Part shown: piece by piece, positions 51,676-64,000 of the stretch
Layout: the number at the start of each line of letters is the position of its first letter
Position numbering within the stretch: position 1 is the first letter of the stretch
Origin: Closterium sp. Naga37s-1
Taxonomy: Eukaryota > Streptophyta > Zygnematophyceae > Desmidiales > Closteriaceae
Direction: 5' to 3'
Length of the DNA stretch: 64,000 nt
Assembly (NCBI GenBank): GCA_947471745.1
Contig: CANJKZ010001112.1
Location: 2,022,001-2,086,000, forward strand
Program-made: the position numbers and the translations under genes
Notes under the pieces: model-generated
The model's input: only the letters and a program-made list of their open reading frames with translations
What the model was told of the DNA's origin: nothing
Databases searched by the model: none

Positions 51676-54600
51676 TGTTGGAAACAAGCAACTTAAGCGC
51701 TTCTGGTGTATCGAAACACTGAATCGTAAACGAAGCGAACTACAATGAAGCATCGGTGAGTCAACCGAAGAGGTTGACAAGAAAAGCAATAGCCGGAGGT
51801 TACGCGAAGGTCAAAGGTCGCTGACCTTTGACTCGACAAATACAGCGCAACAGCAAGGAGAAACAATTGACTCGTTATTGAGCAGTTGCCTCGTCACTGT
51901 ATCGAACCGGAACAGCAACAGTAAAACAGATATTTGCATCCTTTGATATTCTTTGTAATCTTATAAAAGCATGTACTTTTTTTCTATAATCAATCTATCT
52001 TGCCCTCATATACTAGCGCAAGGTGGTTCAAACTCGTCATTAAAACGCTTCCGCAATTACAACATTCCACTCAGAGTTTAGCCTTGAAAAGATCCTAAGG
52101 GCTATTCTCAGCCCAACATGGTATGAGAGCAGTCAAGGCAAATTCAACTACAATCAAGTTCCCTACAACATCAGAAGGCATGGCAACTTAGAAGGAGAGA
52201 AGCTCCTCTAACGGCTCTCCCTGCACCACTCCTACTCCACCTCCTGCCTCTGGCCTACAGATAGAGGAGGGTACGGCAACAAGACCAGCAGCGAGGTCTA
52301 CCGAAACTCCCGCAAATCAAGCTGCAGGCTTCGACCCAAGCATGAAGGTGAAAGTTTTCTCCTTCATGTCCTTCTACGAACAGCACCAGCAAGCGGCACC
52401 TGCGCAGTCAAACAACAGCAACAACAACAACGAAGTTACGCCCATGAGTCTCGCAGCTCATCCTATGCACGCGGAAACCAGCATCAGCCTACTTTTGCTC
52501 CGTACGAGCCTCAGCGCGGCTCCATCAGCTTCATGCCGCATCAACAATCTTCACCTGGACAAGACAAGACATTGGACACACTTCAAGTTCAATCACAGTT
52601 TTTACACGTACTGAAGCTGCAGACATCTACGCCCTTTGACGAAAAGGACTTGTATACCTGGTCCTTTGAATTCGAGCTGATGATGGAAGGCGTGCAGATC
52701 CTCGGATTCTTCGACGGTTCCCTGCCATACCCAACCCACGGGACGCAATACGACAATCAGCAATATAAATACCAGTCGTTAATGGCGTACACAATCTTGT
52801 TACGCAACATAACGCCGAACGAGCAGCAGAACATTCGGTCTTATCGAGGATACGGCAACTCCGCTGAGCTCGCGTACAGCCATTTGAAGGACCTGTATTA
52901 AGCAACAGATAGTGTCAATCAGAGTCGGCTAATGGCGCAGCTGACTTTTGTGGAAATGAAACCCGGCGAAATGGGGATGGCGTATATCAGCCGCTGCCGC
53001 AGATTGCGCGACAGCCTCCTTCGATGCGGAGGAGCGATCTCAGAAGAGGCATTCGTCACTGTCATCATCGCTGGACTTGGTCCTCATTGGCGCTCCACCC
53101 GCGCCCTTCTCAGAGCTCACGGGAAGATCTCCGAAGCAGCACTCTTCGCCGAGATTCACGCTGAGCAGCAAGACATGGACCTGCACGAGGAGCGGCACAA
53201 GAGGAAAACGTTAGTACCCGAATTTGCATTCCACACGCAACGGCGATACAACAACAATCGACAGAACAAACATCAACCACAACGGCACGTACCAACATTC
53301 TGCCACCTCTGCAAGACGTCAGGACACCCTCGCACGCACTGCCCAAATCAGCAGCAGTCAACACCACCGCAACGTCAACTTCGGCCTTCCAACAGCCAAG
53401 TGGCCTCCACACAGGCACACCCCTCGAGTCAAACGCAGTCTTTGACGACATTGACAACACAATCTGCACGAGGAACAAGAAACATTGTCAGCTGCATGGC
53501 AAGACTGACAGACTCTTGCATCACGGAGTCACCGCCGCACTACTCACCGGAAGAACAACTCGACGAAAGCACCCCGCGTCGCGAACTGCTGGAGCCCAAC
53601 CCGACGTACGCAGCTATCGCCCAAAGCGAGCCATCCGAAAATGACACTTGGTTCTTAGACAGCTGCTGCGGACAACATATGTGCTCCTCGGGTCGCTTCG
53701 TTCAATGAGAACACCAGCTCCAGCGCAAAGTTATCATCACCGTCACCAACCATCAGAACCTGCGCACACGACGACAAGGGATAGTACAACTTCAGTCACG
53801 AGATACAAATGTCATCTTACAGATGTCAAAAGTTTTAATCGCGGAGGGACTCGGCTACAACTTACTGAGCGCCAATCAGCTGATGGCGAAAGGCATTTAC
53901 CTCGAAGCAGCAGCACCACTCAGGAGTTCAAGTTGTATCACGGGAGAGGCGGACTCTACATCGGAAAAGCGGTGTTGAACAACGTCTTCGTTCTCGACTT
54001 TGTTCCAGACCTAGGAACCGCCGACAGCGACGACATCGTCAACTTCACCTCTTGGACACATCCACCAGATTTCGACCCCGACTTCAGTCTTGGAGGCTTC
54101 TGGTATTCGCACACCATACCTGAGGCAGAACGAACGAGGGCATTAGCAACAATCCAGACAGCATCGGCAGCATCAGAGACAACATCGGCAGCAGCAGAAA
54201 CAACACCGACAGCAGCAGATACAACATCGGCAGCAGCAGAGACAACACCGACGCCAATCGCTGGTCCTTCAACAGCACCGGTCTTCTTCGACGACACACC
54301 ACTGACTCCTATACAGCGGCTGACTCCCACTCCACGAAAATTCCACAGAAGCGCCAACATCACCGCTGGTTTTATTCCAACTCCGACATGTACAGGCGTT
54401 CACCCGGACATCACGCCACCGAAAGTACATGGCACGCAAGACTTGGACATCCAAGCAACACGACATTAAATAATACGATACGAGCAGGCGTGCTCGACAA
54501 GGAGTCACTGCTCCTAACCGACGGCAGAGAACTCCAGCGAGTTCGCGGAACATGATACACCTGCCCTGAAGCCGACTTACCGCATCAACCGTTCGTCTCT

Positions 54601-56026
54601 CATCACAATCCAAGCGCACCAGCATACGCACCTCTAGAGAAGGTGTACAGCGACAAATTGTACAACCGCGAACCTGGACAAGGAGCATACAACTATGTCA
54701 TCATGTTCATCGACGCGGCTACACGTTACGTCTGGCACTTCAACCTCCCAAGCCGCGACATGGCCCTTGACGCCTTCGCCGCCTGGCTTGCAGCAGCAGA
54801 GCAAGAATCAGGAGTGAAGCTGAAAACCTTCCAGTCAGACGGGGGGGGAGAATATCAGTCACAAAAGTTCAAGGACTACCTGGCAGAAAGGGGGATCAAA
54901 CGGCTCATCTCCCTTCCCTACGCCCATCAACAGCAAGGCGTAGCAGAAAGGATGAACAGGACCCTCCAGTACACCATGCGCAAGCTGCTACGTGGCATGC
55001 GACTACCCAACCACCAGTGGTCCGAAGCAATGGACCATGCTGTGATGCTGCACAACTTGCTCCCGTCATCATCGCTCCCGAACTGGGCAGCACAAAATGT
55101 TACGAGTGTTCGGATGTATGGTACAGTACCGACCCCCAACTGCACGAGCCGGCCGATTCTCCCAACGCGCACAATGGGGACTACACCTGGGCATCGAAAA
55201 ACACTACAATGCGTGGAAAATCTTCGACATCAACACGAAGGAAACAGTGGCAGCATGTGATGTCATCTTCTACAAAGGACTCACCTTCCCGACATACCTT
55301 GCCAATCTGCGTGAAGGAAACCCAGACCTCTCGGACGGATGTCTTGGCAACCGAGCCTTCGCCTCGGCAGTAGACGAAGCTGACTGGGACGAGCAGAACG
55401 TGGACAGAGCCTCGGAGGAAGCCGGACCTCTCCCCTACTGTTTGGTCGATATCCCCATGGACGACGAAGACCCTCGCGAAAGCATCAACGCGGAGGTCTA
55501 CTATCACTTCGCTGACAGTGGTTACGTTACAGCCGCGCGAGTCAGCACCGACGAAGCAGAATACATAGGACCCAATTTCACACCTGATCCAGAAGCGGGA
55601 GACGAAGCAGTTTATCCCGAGGATACAACACTCCCTCGCTACACACAGAGCGGACTGCAGCTACTCGGCCTCGTCACCGCCGTCCATGGAGCAGCGCCAC
55701 CTAAGTAGCCTGCCACAGTTCAACAGGCTCTGGGGGGGGAGCACAGGGAAAAATGGCGCGAGGCCATGGACAGAGAATTAAAAGCGCTCGAAGAACGCAA
55801 CACCTGGAAGGTTGTACCCATTGGATTGGCACGCAACAAGACCATACTCACCGGGAAATGGGTTTTCCGTGTGAAAACAAAAGCAGACGGCACCATCGAC
55901 AAGTTTAAGGCGCGCAAGGTCGTACGCGGCTTCGACCAAGAGCACGGACGAGATTTCGCCGTAACGTTCGCGCCGATTAGCCGGCACACCTCACTGTGAA
56001 TTCTCCTCGCAATAGCCGCCATGAAG
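51676..56026 (+). mobile_element. Ty1/copia element E5, second copy (3'-truncated)
   Basis: Copy of 15780-20133: LTR 51676-52118 with TATAAAA at 51962-51968, primer site 52119-52130, gag from 52180, integrase and RT start, ending about 56026. The truncation is identical, so it predates the duplication. An AAG codon present in the first copy (near 18088) is missing here. The gag stops at the same places. Confidence 0.85.
52180..56026 (+). pseudogene. E5 gag-protease-integrase-RT start, second copy
   Basis: Same broken frames as the first copy: gag with CHLCKTSGHPRTHC (about 53301-53342), protease WFLDSCCGQ (about 53650), integrase VIMFIDAATRYVW and FQSDGGGEY (54693-54853), and RT start GKWVFRVKTKADG (about 55855). 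Both copies share all the major stops. Confidence 0.8.
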
Positions 56027-56431
56027 CGGAAGAAGCTACGCTTCTTTACTTGCTACTCCGCTCACGTTTTGACAGAAGCTGCTTAGGGAAACCATTCAGT
56101 TTCGAACCCATGTTATTATTAAGGGTGCAAGGTCTACATTCCGAAAGACTGCTTGTTTTTTTTATATTCAATGTCTCTTGCGTATCAGGAAACGCGACAG
56201 TCGTGTTTCCGACTCTTTAAGTTTTGTCGTTTCCGCCAACATCGAGTTTTTGTTAAGTATATTACTTTGGGAAGGTGGGATATGAAGGTTTTGCTCGTAC
56301 GGAACCATTCACAAAAGGCAAAGCATGGAAGCCCCTACCATGCTAAATATATTTAAAAAACTGTGTGCTTTATCACAATTACTCCAAGCGGTACTCTAAA
56401 GTCACCGTGAACCATCGATCTCCACATCAGA

Positions 56432-59335
56432 ATGGCAGCAAGCGGGGGAAACTTCTCTTGGGCAGGCAACAGCAAAAGAGTTACAGCCGATGCAGCTGGG
56501 GTCACCTTACCCCACCCTCTTTCCAACCTCAATCTTCTAGATCCCTCAGCTCTATCTCAGCTCGATGATGATGTTCTTACGCAGGAGATCAAGAGGCGTA
56601 AACTGCTAGCTAAGGAGGCTGCAAGCAAGAAAGGAGATGTCAACACCTTGCACAGTGTTCAGGAAGCTGCTCAGGCAGCGCCTCCAGTCCGTCGGGGAGG
56701 CCGGCAGAGCAAACGTGGCGGAGCAGGGCGCGGTCGTGCTAGCTCTTCGAATGGCAAAACTCCCGCTGGCGCAACCTCCGCTGCCCCTGATTCCGCCGGC
56801 GAACCCTCCCCTGCCGATACTGGAGTCGCGGTCTCGCCTACACTGGCTCTTGCATCTGAGGACCTCAATAACGCCGCTGGTGGCGTTGCATGCAGTGCAC
56901 CCGAAGCCGCTCCTCTTGCTGGGGGCGTAGGCTGCAGTGCACGTGAGGCTGCTCCTCTCGCTGGCGGCGTCGGCTGCAGTGCACGTGAGGCCGCTCCTCT
57001 CGCTGGCGGCGGAGGCTGCAGTGCTCGTGAGGCCGCTCCTCTCGCTGGCGGCGTAGGCTGCAGTGCTCGTGAGGCCGCTCCTCTCGCTGGCGGCGTAGGC
57101 TGCAGTGCTCGTGAGGCCGCTCCTCTTGCTGGTGGCGTAGTCTGCAGTGCACCTGAGGCCGCTACCTGAGCTCTCCCTGCACCCGCCTCTGCTGCCGGGG
57201 TGTACGCTCCGGGTCCGATGATGACAGCAGTCATGGAGGCCGCTGAGGAGGGAGGCGCGATTCCGTTCGGCAATTTCGGCATTGAGGCTTGTAGCGATGA
57301 CGACAAGCTCAACGACGACGATGCGGATGATGCTGTCGGTGCTCAAGCGGGAACTAATGCAGAGTTGCGCGAAGCGGAGGTTCGCGCAGCGGAGTTGTGC
57401 GCATTGGAGATGCGCGCAGCGGAGCTTCGCGCCGCGGAGCTTTGCGCATCGGAGGTGCGCGCAGCAGAGGCGCGGGCAGCGGAGTTGCGCTCAGCGGAGT
57501 TGCGCGCAGCAGAGGTTCGCCAAACGGATAAGGCTACACCCACGTCGCATCAGAATGAAACGGCAGCACCCGCAAGGCGTGAACGGTCGCAAGGTAACGA
57601 TGCACTTTACCCCTGGTCATTTCGTGAATACGTTGTGAATCTCTTCGAACCTCTCTCCCCCCCGCCCGCACTCGGCCCCACCCTCCCTTCGTGTTATCTT
57701 CAAGAGCATTCCGTATAGCTGTTTGCATGCTTAACTTGTTCACTGCCCCTATACCGTTGGTTAAGAGTCTCCCTAATTATAACTCCATGTTGTCAATACG
57801 TGTGTCGGTGCGTGTTATCCCCCGTGCGTGTCTTTTAGTTGCTGGTGCGCACCATTTCAGGGAAGCACGACAACTGGAGGCGCAACTACGTGACCTGCAG
57901 AACACGGTGTCTGTGCTTCAAGCTCAGCTGCAGGAGGCAAGGACCAAGATCAAGACGGTGGAGGCTGAACGTGACCGTCTGAAAGTGCAGCTGGAGTCGA
58001 TGTAGCGACAGCTTTCCGCGGAAGTCGCTGGAACGAGCACGGACGTGGATGCGGTTCGGGACCCTTCTGACCCACATGTCCGAATGGAGAACGTCCGTAA
58101 GGACGGTGCCTTAAACCCGATCATTCCGTCATCGCTCAGCAGCGATGATGCGTTCGATGTGAGAATAATTACTCTCGATGTGATTTTAGTGGAATGTATT
58201 TTATGCCGTGCGTTGTCGTAGCTGCTCTTGTTTCTTGAATCCCGCCCCCTACCTTCCCCCCTGCTTCCCGCCCTCGTCCCCTCTCCCTCTGCCCTCCGTT
58301 CTATTCTAAGTACATTCCATGATCACGTGTAAAGCATGTCTGGTGCCTCAATGTAACCCCCCTTCCGTCTGCTTTTTTGTGTTGATTGTCAGGAAATGGT
58401 GGGTAAAACCTTCGCCTGGCTCATCACCCTTGCCCTTGCATGAGACATGGAGTTCTATCCACTGTGGGAAGAGTTCCAGCCGCATTTGGTGCGCAAGTAC
58501 ATAGCTGAGGGGACCACACAAGATGAGTACTACCTCTTCATGGGCGGGAACAGCAAGCGCATTGAACGGGCGCTGAAGGTGATTGGCTGCAAACGTGCGA
58601 ACATGAACAAGCCGATCAAGCTCTGGGCGTGGGGTGCTGGTGGCGTCATTGACAAGGAAAAGTGGTTCCTCTTGAAGGTTGGTGGCATCATTCCAACACA
58701 GGCGCGTGATGAGGAGTGGGTCGAGAAGTTTAAACATCGTGAGTATTCTGTTCGGTTGAAACCTTCACACCTTGTTGGTATGCTATAGCTCTCATATCTG
58801 ATTGCCATCGTTTTACCTCTGCAGCGAAGTATGGCTACGACTGGCACTGCTCTGCTCAGGGCCGACCTTTTGCGAATGCGGGCTTTGAGCTGGCAGTCAA
58901 GAAGGCATTCGTCAGTGCCCGGTGCAACATGTTTGCAGTTAAGATTCCTGCAGTCGGCTATCTGTGCAACGTGGTAAGAAGTTGCTTGTGATCTTACCTA
59001 TATTGTTAATCCCTGGCAGCATTGTTTTTAACGAATAACGAGTTCATTGGTGGCAGGTCGAATGGCCATTGGAGAATCACAAGGGCAAGAAGGGCTATGC
59101 ATCACTTGACAACAACGAGACCAACAACCGCAACAATGTGCATGCCAAGACGAGGGTGGTTGCGGCATGGCTGAAGAAAACCCTTGACAGGGAGCCTGCC
59201 ACATTCAAGATCGATGAGCCCATGGGGTTTGAGATGGGTGTTGGGAAGGTTAGGATTTTGATTGAGGGCTATGAGCTGTTTTTCTTCCCCTCTGGGGTCG
59301 TTCCAACCCCCTGGCCTCCTGTTAACAATCTGTGA
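56432..59335 (+). pseudogene. Five-exon gene of unknown family, second copy
   Basis: Exons 56432-57593, 57839-58158, 58393-58738, 58825-58973, 59057-59335, with identical splice sites and phases to the first copy. The three in-frame stops (57167-57169 TGA, 58003-58005 TAG, 58441-58443 TGA) are the same, so they arose before the duplication or are tolerated. The visible differences are in the AELRA repeat of exon 1 (near 57505-57515). The unknown C-terminal region is unchanged. Confidence 0.65.
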
Positions 59336-59902
59336 TTAGTGAAGTTGCCAATGATATTATGCAGCTTTTACATAATGTAAGGTAGCTCTTCTAATTTTGC
59401 CAATTTTAATCAGCTAGAAATTTATTGCCCTAAATATTGTTTCTGTGTTTTGTAGCAATGATTTAAAATATATTGATAATTGTCGCATACAAGCACATCA
59501 TTTCACACGTCCAAACCGTGATTATATCGATGCGCGCTTTTTACGTATAAATATAATTACTTTGTACAGGGCGGAACATTTAATTTATATAGTTACAATT
59601 TGACATTTGTTACTCAGGTAACCATATCGTACACTGTTTCCAACTGTTCGTCGCAATGGTGTGTACCACCATTCCCTGACACAATCGAAGCTGTTCCTAC
59701 AGTCCACGTGGCCAACCGAACATCACACATTGAGCTGATGTGGTTGACGACCCTGTCGTAAAACGACCGCAACCTGCAGAATCTAAGCGTGGTTGCTGCG
59801 TGAACCACCGCCCGACTGTACCTACCTTCTCACCGAAATGTGATTGTCAACCACCGTTGACGGAACCACCAGTTTTGGGCAGATGACTGCCTCGTTAACT
59901 AG
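59336..59902. other. Intergenic stretch, second copy
   Basis: Copy of 23443-24009, no differences noticed. No gene recognised. Confidence 0.4.
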
Positions 59903-62227
59903 GCACTGGGTACACGACCATCAACTCCCACGCTGCTTCACCTCCTCGACTGTCAACCGCCCCAAACTGGGCGGACATTTTTCCGATGTTGGCGAAGCTG
60001 CTTCGCGCTGGGAGTGAAGTCGGCGTGAAAATTGATTGGGGCGGCACTCGCCAGTGCAACGGCGTCTCCTTCCACTCCGTCCCGAGCTGCGCTGGACCTT
60101 CCAAGGGGACGTACCTCTGGCCTGCGAGGAACAATGCATTCACCATGTGGTGAGCTGCCACGATCTGTCGCACAATGGCCAATTGTTCCCTTCAACACAG
60201 TTTAGACACCGTCGATTCATTCGGTTCTGTTATTTCACTTGGTTCTGTTGATTTGTGGCCGTCGCCTTCCACCGGTGCTCATGTCTGATCATTCTCCCTC
60301 TGCTCCCCTGTGCTCCCCTCTGCTTCCCTCTGCTCCCCTCTGCTCCCCTCCGCTTCCCTCTGCTCCCCTCTGCTCCCCTCTGCTCCCCTCTGCTTCCCTC
60401 CGCTCCCCTCTGCTCCCCTCTGCTTCCCTCTGCTCCCCTCTGCTCCCCTCTGCTCCCCTCTGCTCCCCTCTGCTCCCCTCTTCTCCCCTTTGCTTCCCTC
60501 TGCTTCCCTCTGCTCCCCTCTGCTCCCCTCTCCTCCTCTCTTCTCCCCTCTGCTCCCCTCTGCTCCCCTCTGCTCCCCTCTGCTCCCCTGCCGACCCTAT
60601 GCCCTCACTTCTGCTGCTCACAGGGCACTCCCCGTCGCAGACATTCCACAGTCAGTGAAATGCGAGACGGGTAAGCATGCACACCTGGCCCCGCACTCTC
60701 TTCCAGGGTGTCACGCATTTGTCCTTCTGGTAAGGGCAATGCGTCTGCCAAGGCCTCGAAGCTAGCCTGCTGCAGTGCGGTGCGCTGTGGCGTGGTGCAG
60801 TCCGATGTGGTGTGGTGTGTGGTGGAGTGCAATGCGCAGAAAGAAGGCCGATGACACATGGCGTGTGTCACATGCATCAGCCGCCTCAACATTCTTGTGC
60901 TGCGCCAATCACTCGCCTTCTCTATTCTGCGCACACTACTCTGCCATGCCTCTGACCGATGTGAATTGTGAATTGAACCTCACTGTGTCCTTCATCTCCC
61001 TCCTCACTCCCTCTTTGTCCCTCCTCCTTGCTCCACAATCGCCCCATGCGTGTCCCCAAGGCTGCGGGGCGGGCAATGTGGACTGTGGGGTGGAGGCCAA
61101 GTGTACGAAAAGGGACAGCAAGGCCGAGTGTGTGTGCCCTGGGGCTCTAGTCTTCGACGCCACTGCCAAGCAGTGGCGTGGTGAGTCGCGCTTGATGAGT
61201 GAGTGTGAGTTGTAAGGGACGCAAGCTGGGGTGACGCGAGACTGGAGCCTCCTGGGGCGTGGGTGCAGGAGAGTGGGGGCTCCTGGGGCGTGGGTGCAGG
61301 AGAGTGGGGGCTCCTGGGGCGTGGGTGCAGGAGAGTGGGGGCTCCTGGGGCGTGGGTGCAGGAGAGTGGAGCCTCCTGGGGCGTGGGTGCGGGAGAGTGG
61401 GGGCTCCTGGGGCGTGGGTGCTCGTGCCCTGCGTCAGTCCATGGGACGAGCATTGCAGTGCGTGTGCCCTGCTCGTGTGTCCAAGGGTTTGACTGGTGCC
61501 TCCCTCTGCCTCCCATTAGAAGGAGGGACCTGATGCATCTTGAGAAGGAGTGCGAAGTCCCCATGGTTCACATGCGCTGCAATCTAATGCGCTCGCCCAC
61601 CCAACCTTACTTCCCTCGCCCCTTGCTCGCCCCTGCCCTGCTGTGTGCAGCGCCCCCACCCTCGTGTGCCACCATTGTGTGTCCGACCAACTCCACCTGC
61701 AATGCCACTGCCGACCCGCCCTGCACCTGCGATGAAGGGTTTGAGATGATAAACGGCCAGTGCGTTGGTGAGTTTCCTCCTTCTCGCCTTCTCCCTTCTC
61801 TCCTTCCTTCTCTCCCTCTTCTTGCCCTCTCCCTTCTCACCGTCTTCCTTCTCTCCATCTCCCTTCTCTCCTGTTTCCTTCTATCCCTCTTCTATCTCTC
61901 CCTCTTCCTCCTCTCCTTCCATCTTGCCTTCTTCCTTCTCTCCATCTCCCTTCTCATCTTGCTTTTCTCCCACTTCCTTCTCTCCTATTTCCTTCTCTCC
62001 CTCTTCCTTCCCTCCCTCTACGTTCTCCCTCTCTTTTTCTCTCGTTCTTGCTTCTGTCCCTGTTTCTTCTCCCCCTCATCCTTCCCTCTTGCTTCTCACT
62101 TTCTCTCGTCTCACCCTCTCCCTTCTCACTCTTGCTTCTCTCCCTCTTCCCTCTCGCCATCTTTATCCACTGCCTTCACTTGCTCTCTCCCTGACCAGAC
62201 ACAAATTCAAGGAACACCACTTATTAG
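59903..62227 (+). CDS. Spliced gene with two EGF-like modules, second copy
   Basis: Exons 59903-60149, 60624-60670, 61061-61180, 61651-61767, 62199-62227, in the same phases as the first copy and with no stop before TAG 62225-62227. The donor after the second EGF exon is GTGAGT here (61768-61773), a full consensus, against GTGATT in the first copy. This copy is therefore the better candidate for correct splicing. Intron 1 has one more CCCCTCTGCT unit. I saw no base differences in the exons. Confidence 0.65.
60290..60593 (+). repeat. 10-bp CCCCTCTGCT minisatellite, second copy
   Basis: Same array as 24397-24690 plus one unit (10 bp longer). Confidence 0.9.
61236..61423 (+). repeat. 32-bp intronic minisatellite, second copy
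   Basis: Same array as 25333-25520, with no unit-number change. Confidence 0.85.
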
Positions 62228-62833
62228 CGGTGGGAGACATTGTGTGGCTGAAGATTTTGAGTTGTTAGCGGAGTACTTTAAGAAATAATACAGGTTGTTT
62301 GATGTAGAAAATAATATGTTGTGTTCTGCAGTAACTAGTTTCGGCATGGGGAGCCTTCTTTAGCCCACAAGAAAAAAAGTGATACCTCGAGGTTTATGTA
62401 CGGTATCGACCTGCCGCTCGTTATTGAGCTTGCTGGAAACCTGATGTCTCTGCAGAAACTAAAGCTTAATAAAGCTACACTGCTCTAACACTTACAAGAA
62501 GAAACCAAACTATCAAATGTCCATGCTAGAATAGATCTCCTCCCTATAAACACATCGCATGAATCATGACACTGTACCCAGCTTTGTTTTCGTCATCAAG
62601 GGGCCGTCACTTGAGGAGTTGCCAAGTGATCCACGCGTATAAGTTGCTCAAAGTGTTCATATAAACTGGCGAAGAAGAAACCGTCCGCTCATGAAAATGG
62701 AAAGAAGCAGCCATTTGGGGTTACTGCGAACACGAATTCTTGCAGAAAATCAGGCGTGGGAGTTGAAAACAATCTTCGCACAAAGAGGATCACACAAGGA
62801 ATCGTCTCAACTCGGATTCAGCTCACTTTGGTA
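62228..62833. other. 3' flank of the EGF gene, second copy
   Basis: Copy of 26325-26930, with AATAAA at 62468-62473. Two base differences noted (GTTGCG/GTTGTG and ATAAAT/ATAAGT). Confidence 0.45.
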
Positions 62834-63065
62834 CCGTCATCACCCGGATATAAGACAGTGTTGAATAGTAGACAGGGGTTGTCTATTATACGGGTGTCTC
62901 TTATAAACAGGGTAGCCTCATTATAAGACACCTATTTGTGTGTAGGGGCAAATGGCAAATGTATAATGAGGAAGTATCCTCTAAACCGATTTTTGTCCAT
63001 TTATAAGACTGATTTTTTTAATGTATGAGATAAGACATACATGTCTTATATCCGGGCGATGACGG
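62834..63065. mobile_element. MITE, second copy
   Basis: Copy of 26931-27162 with TA on both sides. It was present before the duplication. Confidence 0.75.
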
Positions 63066-63252
63066 TACTCGTATGGTAGGAGTTGAACGATAAGTAAGGT
63101 ACCGCTTCAAATGTCTGAATACGACTTAATTGTCTAACTATGGTTGCTCCATAGAGGGTATGAGATTGCAGATCCCCCTTATCTGTGTTTCCCTTTAGTC
63201 ATTCATTCTTCAACTCTGACATGTTACAATCGCTATGTTATAGCACACGCAA

Positions 63253-63617
63253 GTCGAGAGCTTCGGCGAGCGGACAAGCGCAAGGCAGCCCCAGACACAA
63301 AACTCCATCCAACGCGACATCAGGGGACCCAGTCCAAAGACTGGTCGGTGAAGCCCTTGGCCGTGAGACACGAGGCCAAAGGTTCAGCTGTTGGGTGGCG
63401 TAGCGAACTGCGGAGGACCATAGAAAATGGGGCGCACCGTCGTGGATCATGGAGGTATGTGCGATCTCCATGACCAAGCCTATGCGGTGCTCAGCAAAGC
63501 CGTTCTGTTGTGGGGGCTCTGGAAGCATCTAGGAATGGGCGATGCACCGCTTGCTACAGAATGTGGCAAGAATGAAGACAAATGACACGACGGCCACGAA
63601 TGGTCTTAGTGGCCAGC
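63253..63617 (-). pseudogene. Copia integrase fragment, second copy
   Basis: Copy of 27350-27714, with EPPQQNGFAEHRIGLVMEIA on the minus strand. Confidence 0.75.
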
Positions 63618-64000
63618 TATCAGAAACTAAAGAGCAGGAATGATTGCATTGAGTAAGAAAGTGGAACAAATACTAACCCTAATTTGGGTTGTACCCCATA
63701 TGGGCTACCCCAGTACAGCCTACACACCAATATAACAGTTTGACACACCCGCATAAGCAAAGTGGGGGAGAACAAAGGGTCACAAAACCAGTCAAGAAAA
63801 GCAAAGCAAGCTCTGCGTGGATCACAAAGCCACCACAAACTCTGAGCACAAGCAAATGGCCACTAGTCCAGTCCACATGCAGAGTTATATAAAGGACAAC
63901 AAGCAGTACAGTGATCACTACGTAGCAAGTGCAAGCATGCAGGTATACATATACATATAACATATAGACCACAGTACAAGCAAATTCAAGAAGTGAGCAA
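63618..64000 (-). mobile_element. Element X 3' LTR and tail, second copy, cut by window edge
   Basis: LTR 63618-63745 (copy of 27715-27842), then the untranslated tail of element X to the window end. That the copy continues into X up to the last base suggests the second unit runs on beyond the window. Confidence 0.75.

Larger units (their letters stand above)
37858..64000. repeat. Unit 2 of the tandem duplication (continues past the window)
   Basis: Direct copy of 8456-28097 carrying one extra 6,494 bp (E4 plus its target duplication). The junction fuses E3 reverse transcriptase to E2 gag: CACGACACA ends E3 and CTGAGTATGAGG starts E2. Noted differences from unit 1 include an A/G at 8923, G/T at 9903, a 3-bp deletion near 53980, one extra CCCCTCTGCT unit near 60590, and G instead of T in a splice donor at 61772. 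Confidence 0.9.

Overview
The window is eukaryotic nuclear DNA dominated by retrotransposons. I infer a green-lineage genome, most likely a streptophyte alga (a zygnematophyte such as Closterium is my best guess). The basis is Ty1/copia elements whose primer-binding sites match initiator-Met tRNA, GT-AG introns of about 80-490 bp, GC-rich coding DNA and EGF-type modules. The species is not proven by the sequence. I see no rRNA, functional tRNA, CRISPR or bacterial operon structure.

Layout. 1-5330: minus-strand remnant of a copia element (E1) with a ~117-bp 5' LTR. 5331-7755: probable LTR plus RNase H/integrase remnant of a Ty3/gypsy element (minus). 7741-15779: decayed copia element E2 (plus), interrupted by two solo LTRs with clear 5-bp target duplications. 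15780-20133: a second copia lineage (E5), truncated inside reverse transcriptase. 20539-23442: a five-exon gene or pseudogene of unknown family. 24010-26324: a spliced gene with two EGF-like modules. 26931-27162: a MITE. 27350-31775: minus-strand copia debris (element X) with a 2.4-kb non-autonomous LTR element (Y) nested in it. 31776-37857: copia element E3 (plus).

At 37858 the sequence jumps back to the equivalent of 8456. From there to the end of the window it repeats 8456-28097 almost base for base. The simplest reading is a head-to-tail tandem duplication with a 29,402-bp unit (8456-37857). The second copy is distinguished by an intact 6,489-bp copia element (E4, 42239-48727) with apparently identical 869-bp LTRs and a CTATT target duplication, inserted after the duplication. 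Other differences are few: I noticed roughly 15-20 base changes, one 3-bp indel and one 10-bp repeat-unit indel. A duplicated or uncollapsed-haplotype assembly join must be excluded.

The two single-locus genes are present in both copies. The 20539-23442 gene has four introns whose phases all agree, but three in-frame stops (TGA, TAG, TGA). Its C-terminal region matches nothing I recognise. The EGF gene has phase-compatible exons with no stops, carries minisatellites or pyrimidine tracts in its introns, and differs between copies at one splice donor.

E1, E2 and E3 share features worth attention: very short LTRs (E1 and E3), GC-rich minisatellites ahead of gag, an unusual gag zinc knuckle (CX13CX4HX4C in E1 and E3), and a long Gly/Ala/Glu/Pro-rich linker between integrase and reverse transcriptase.
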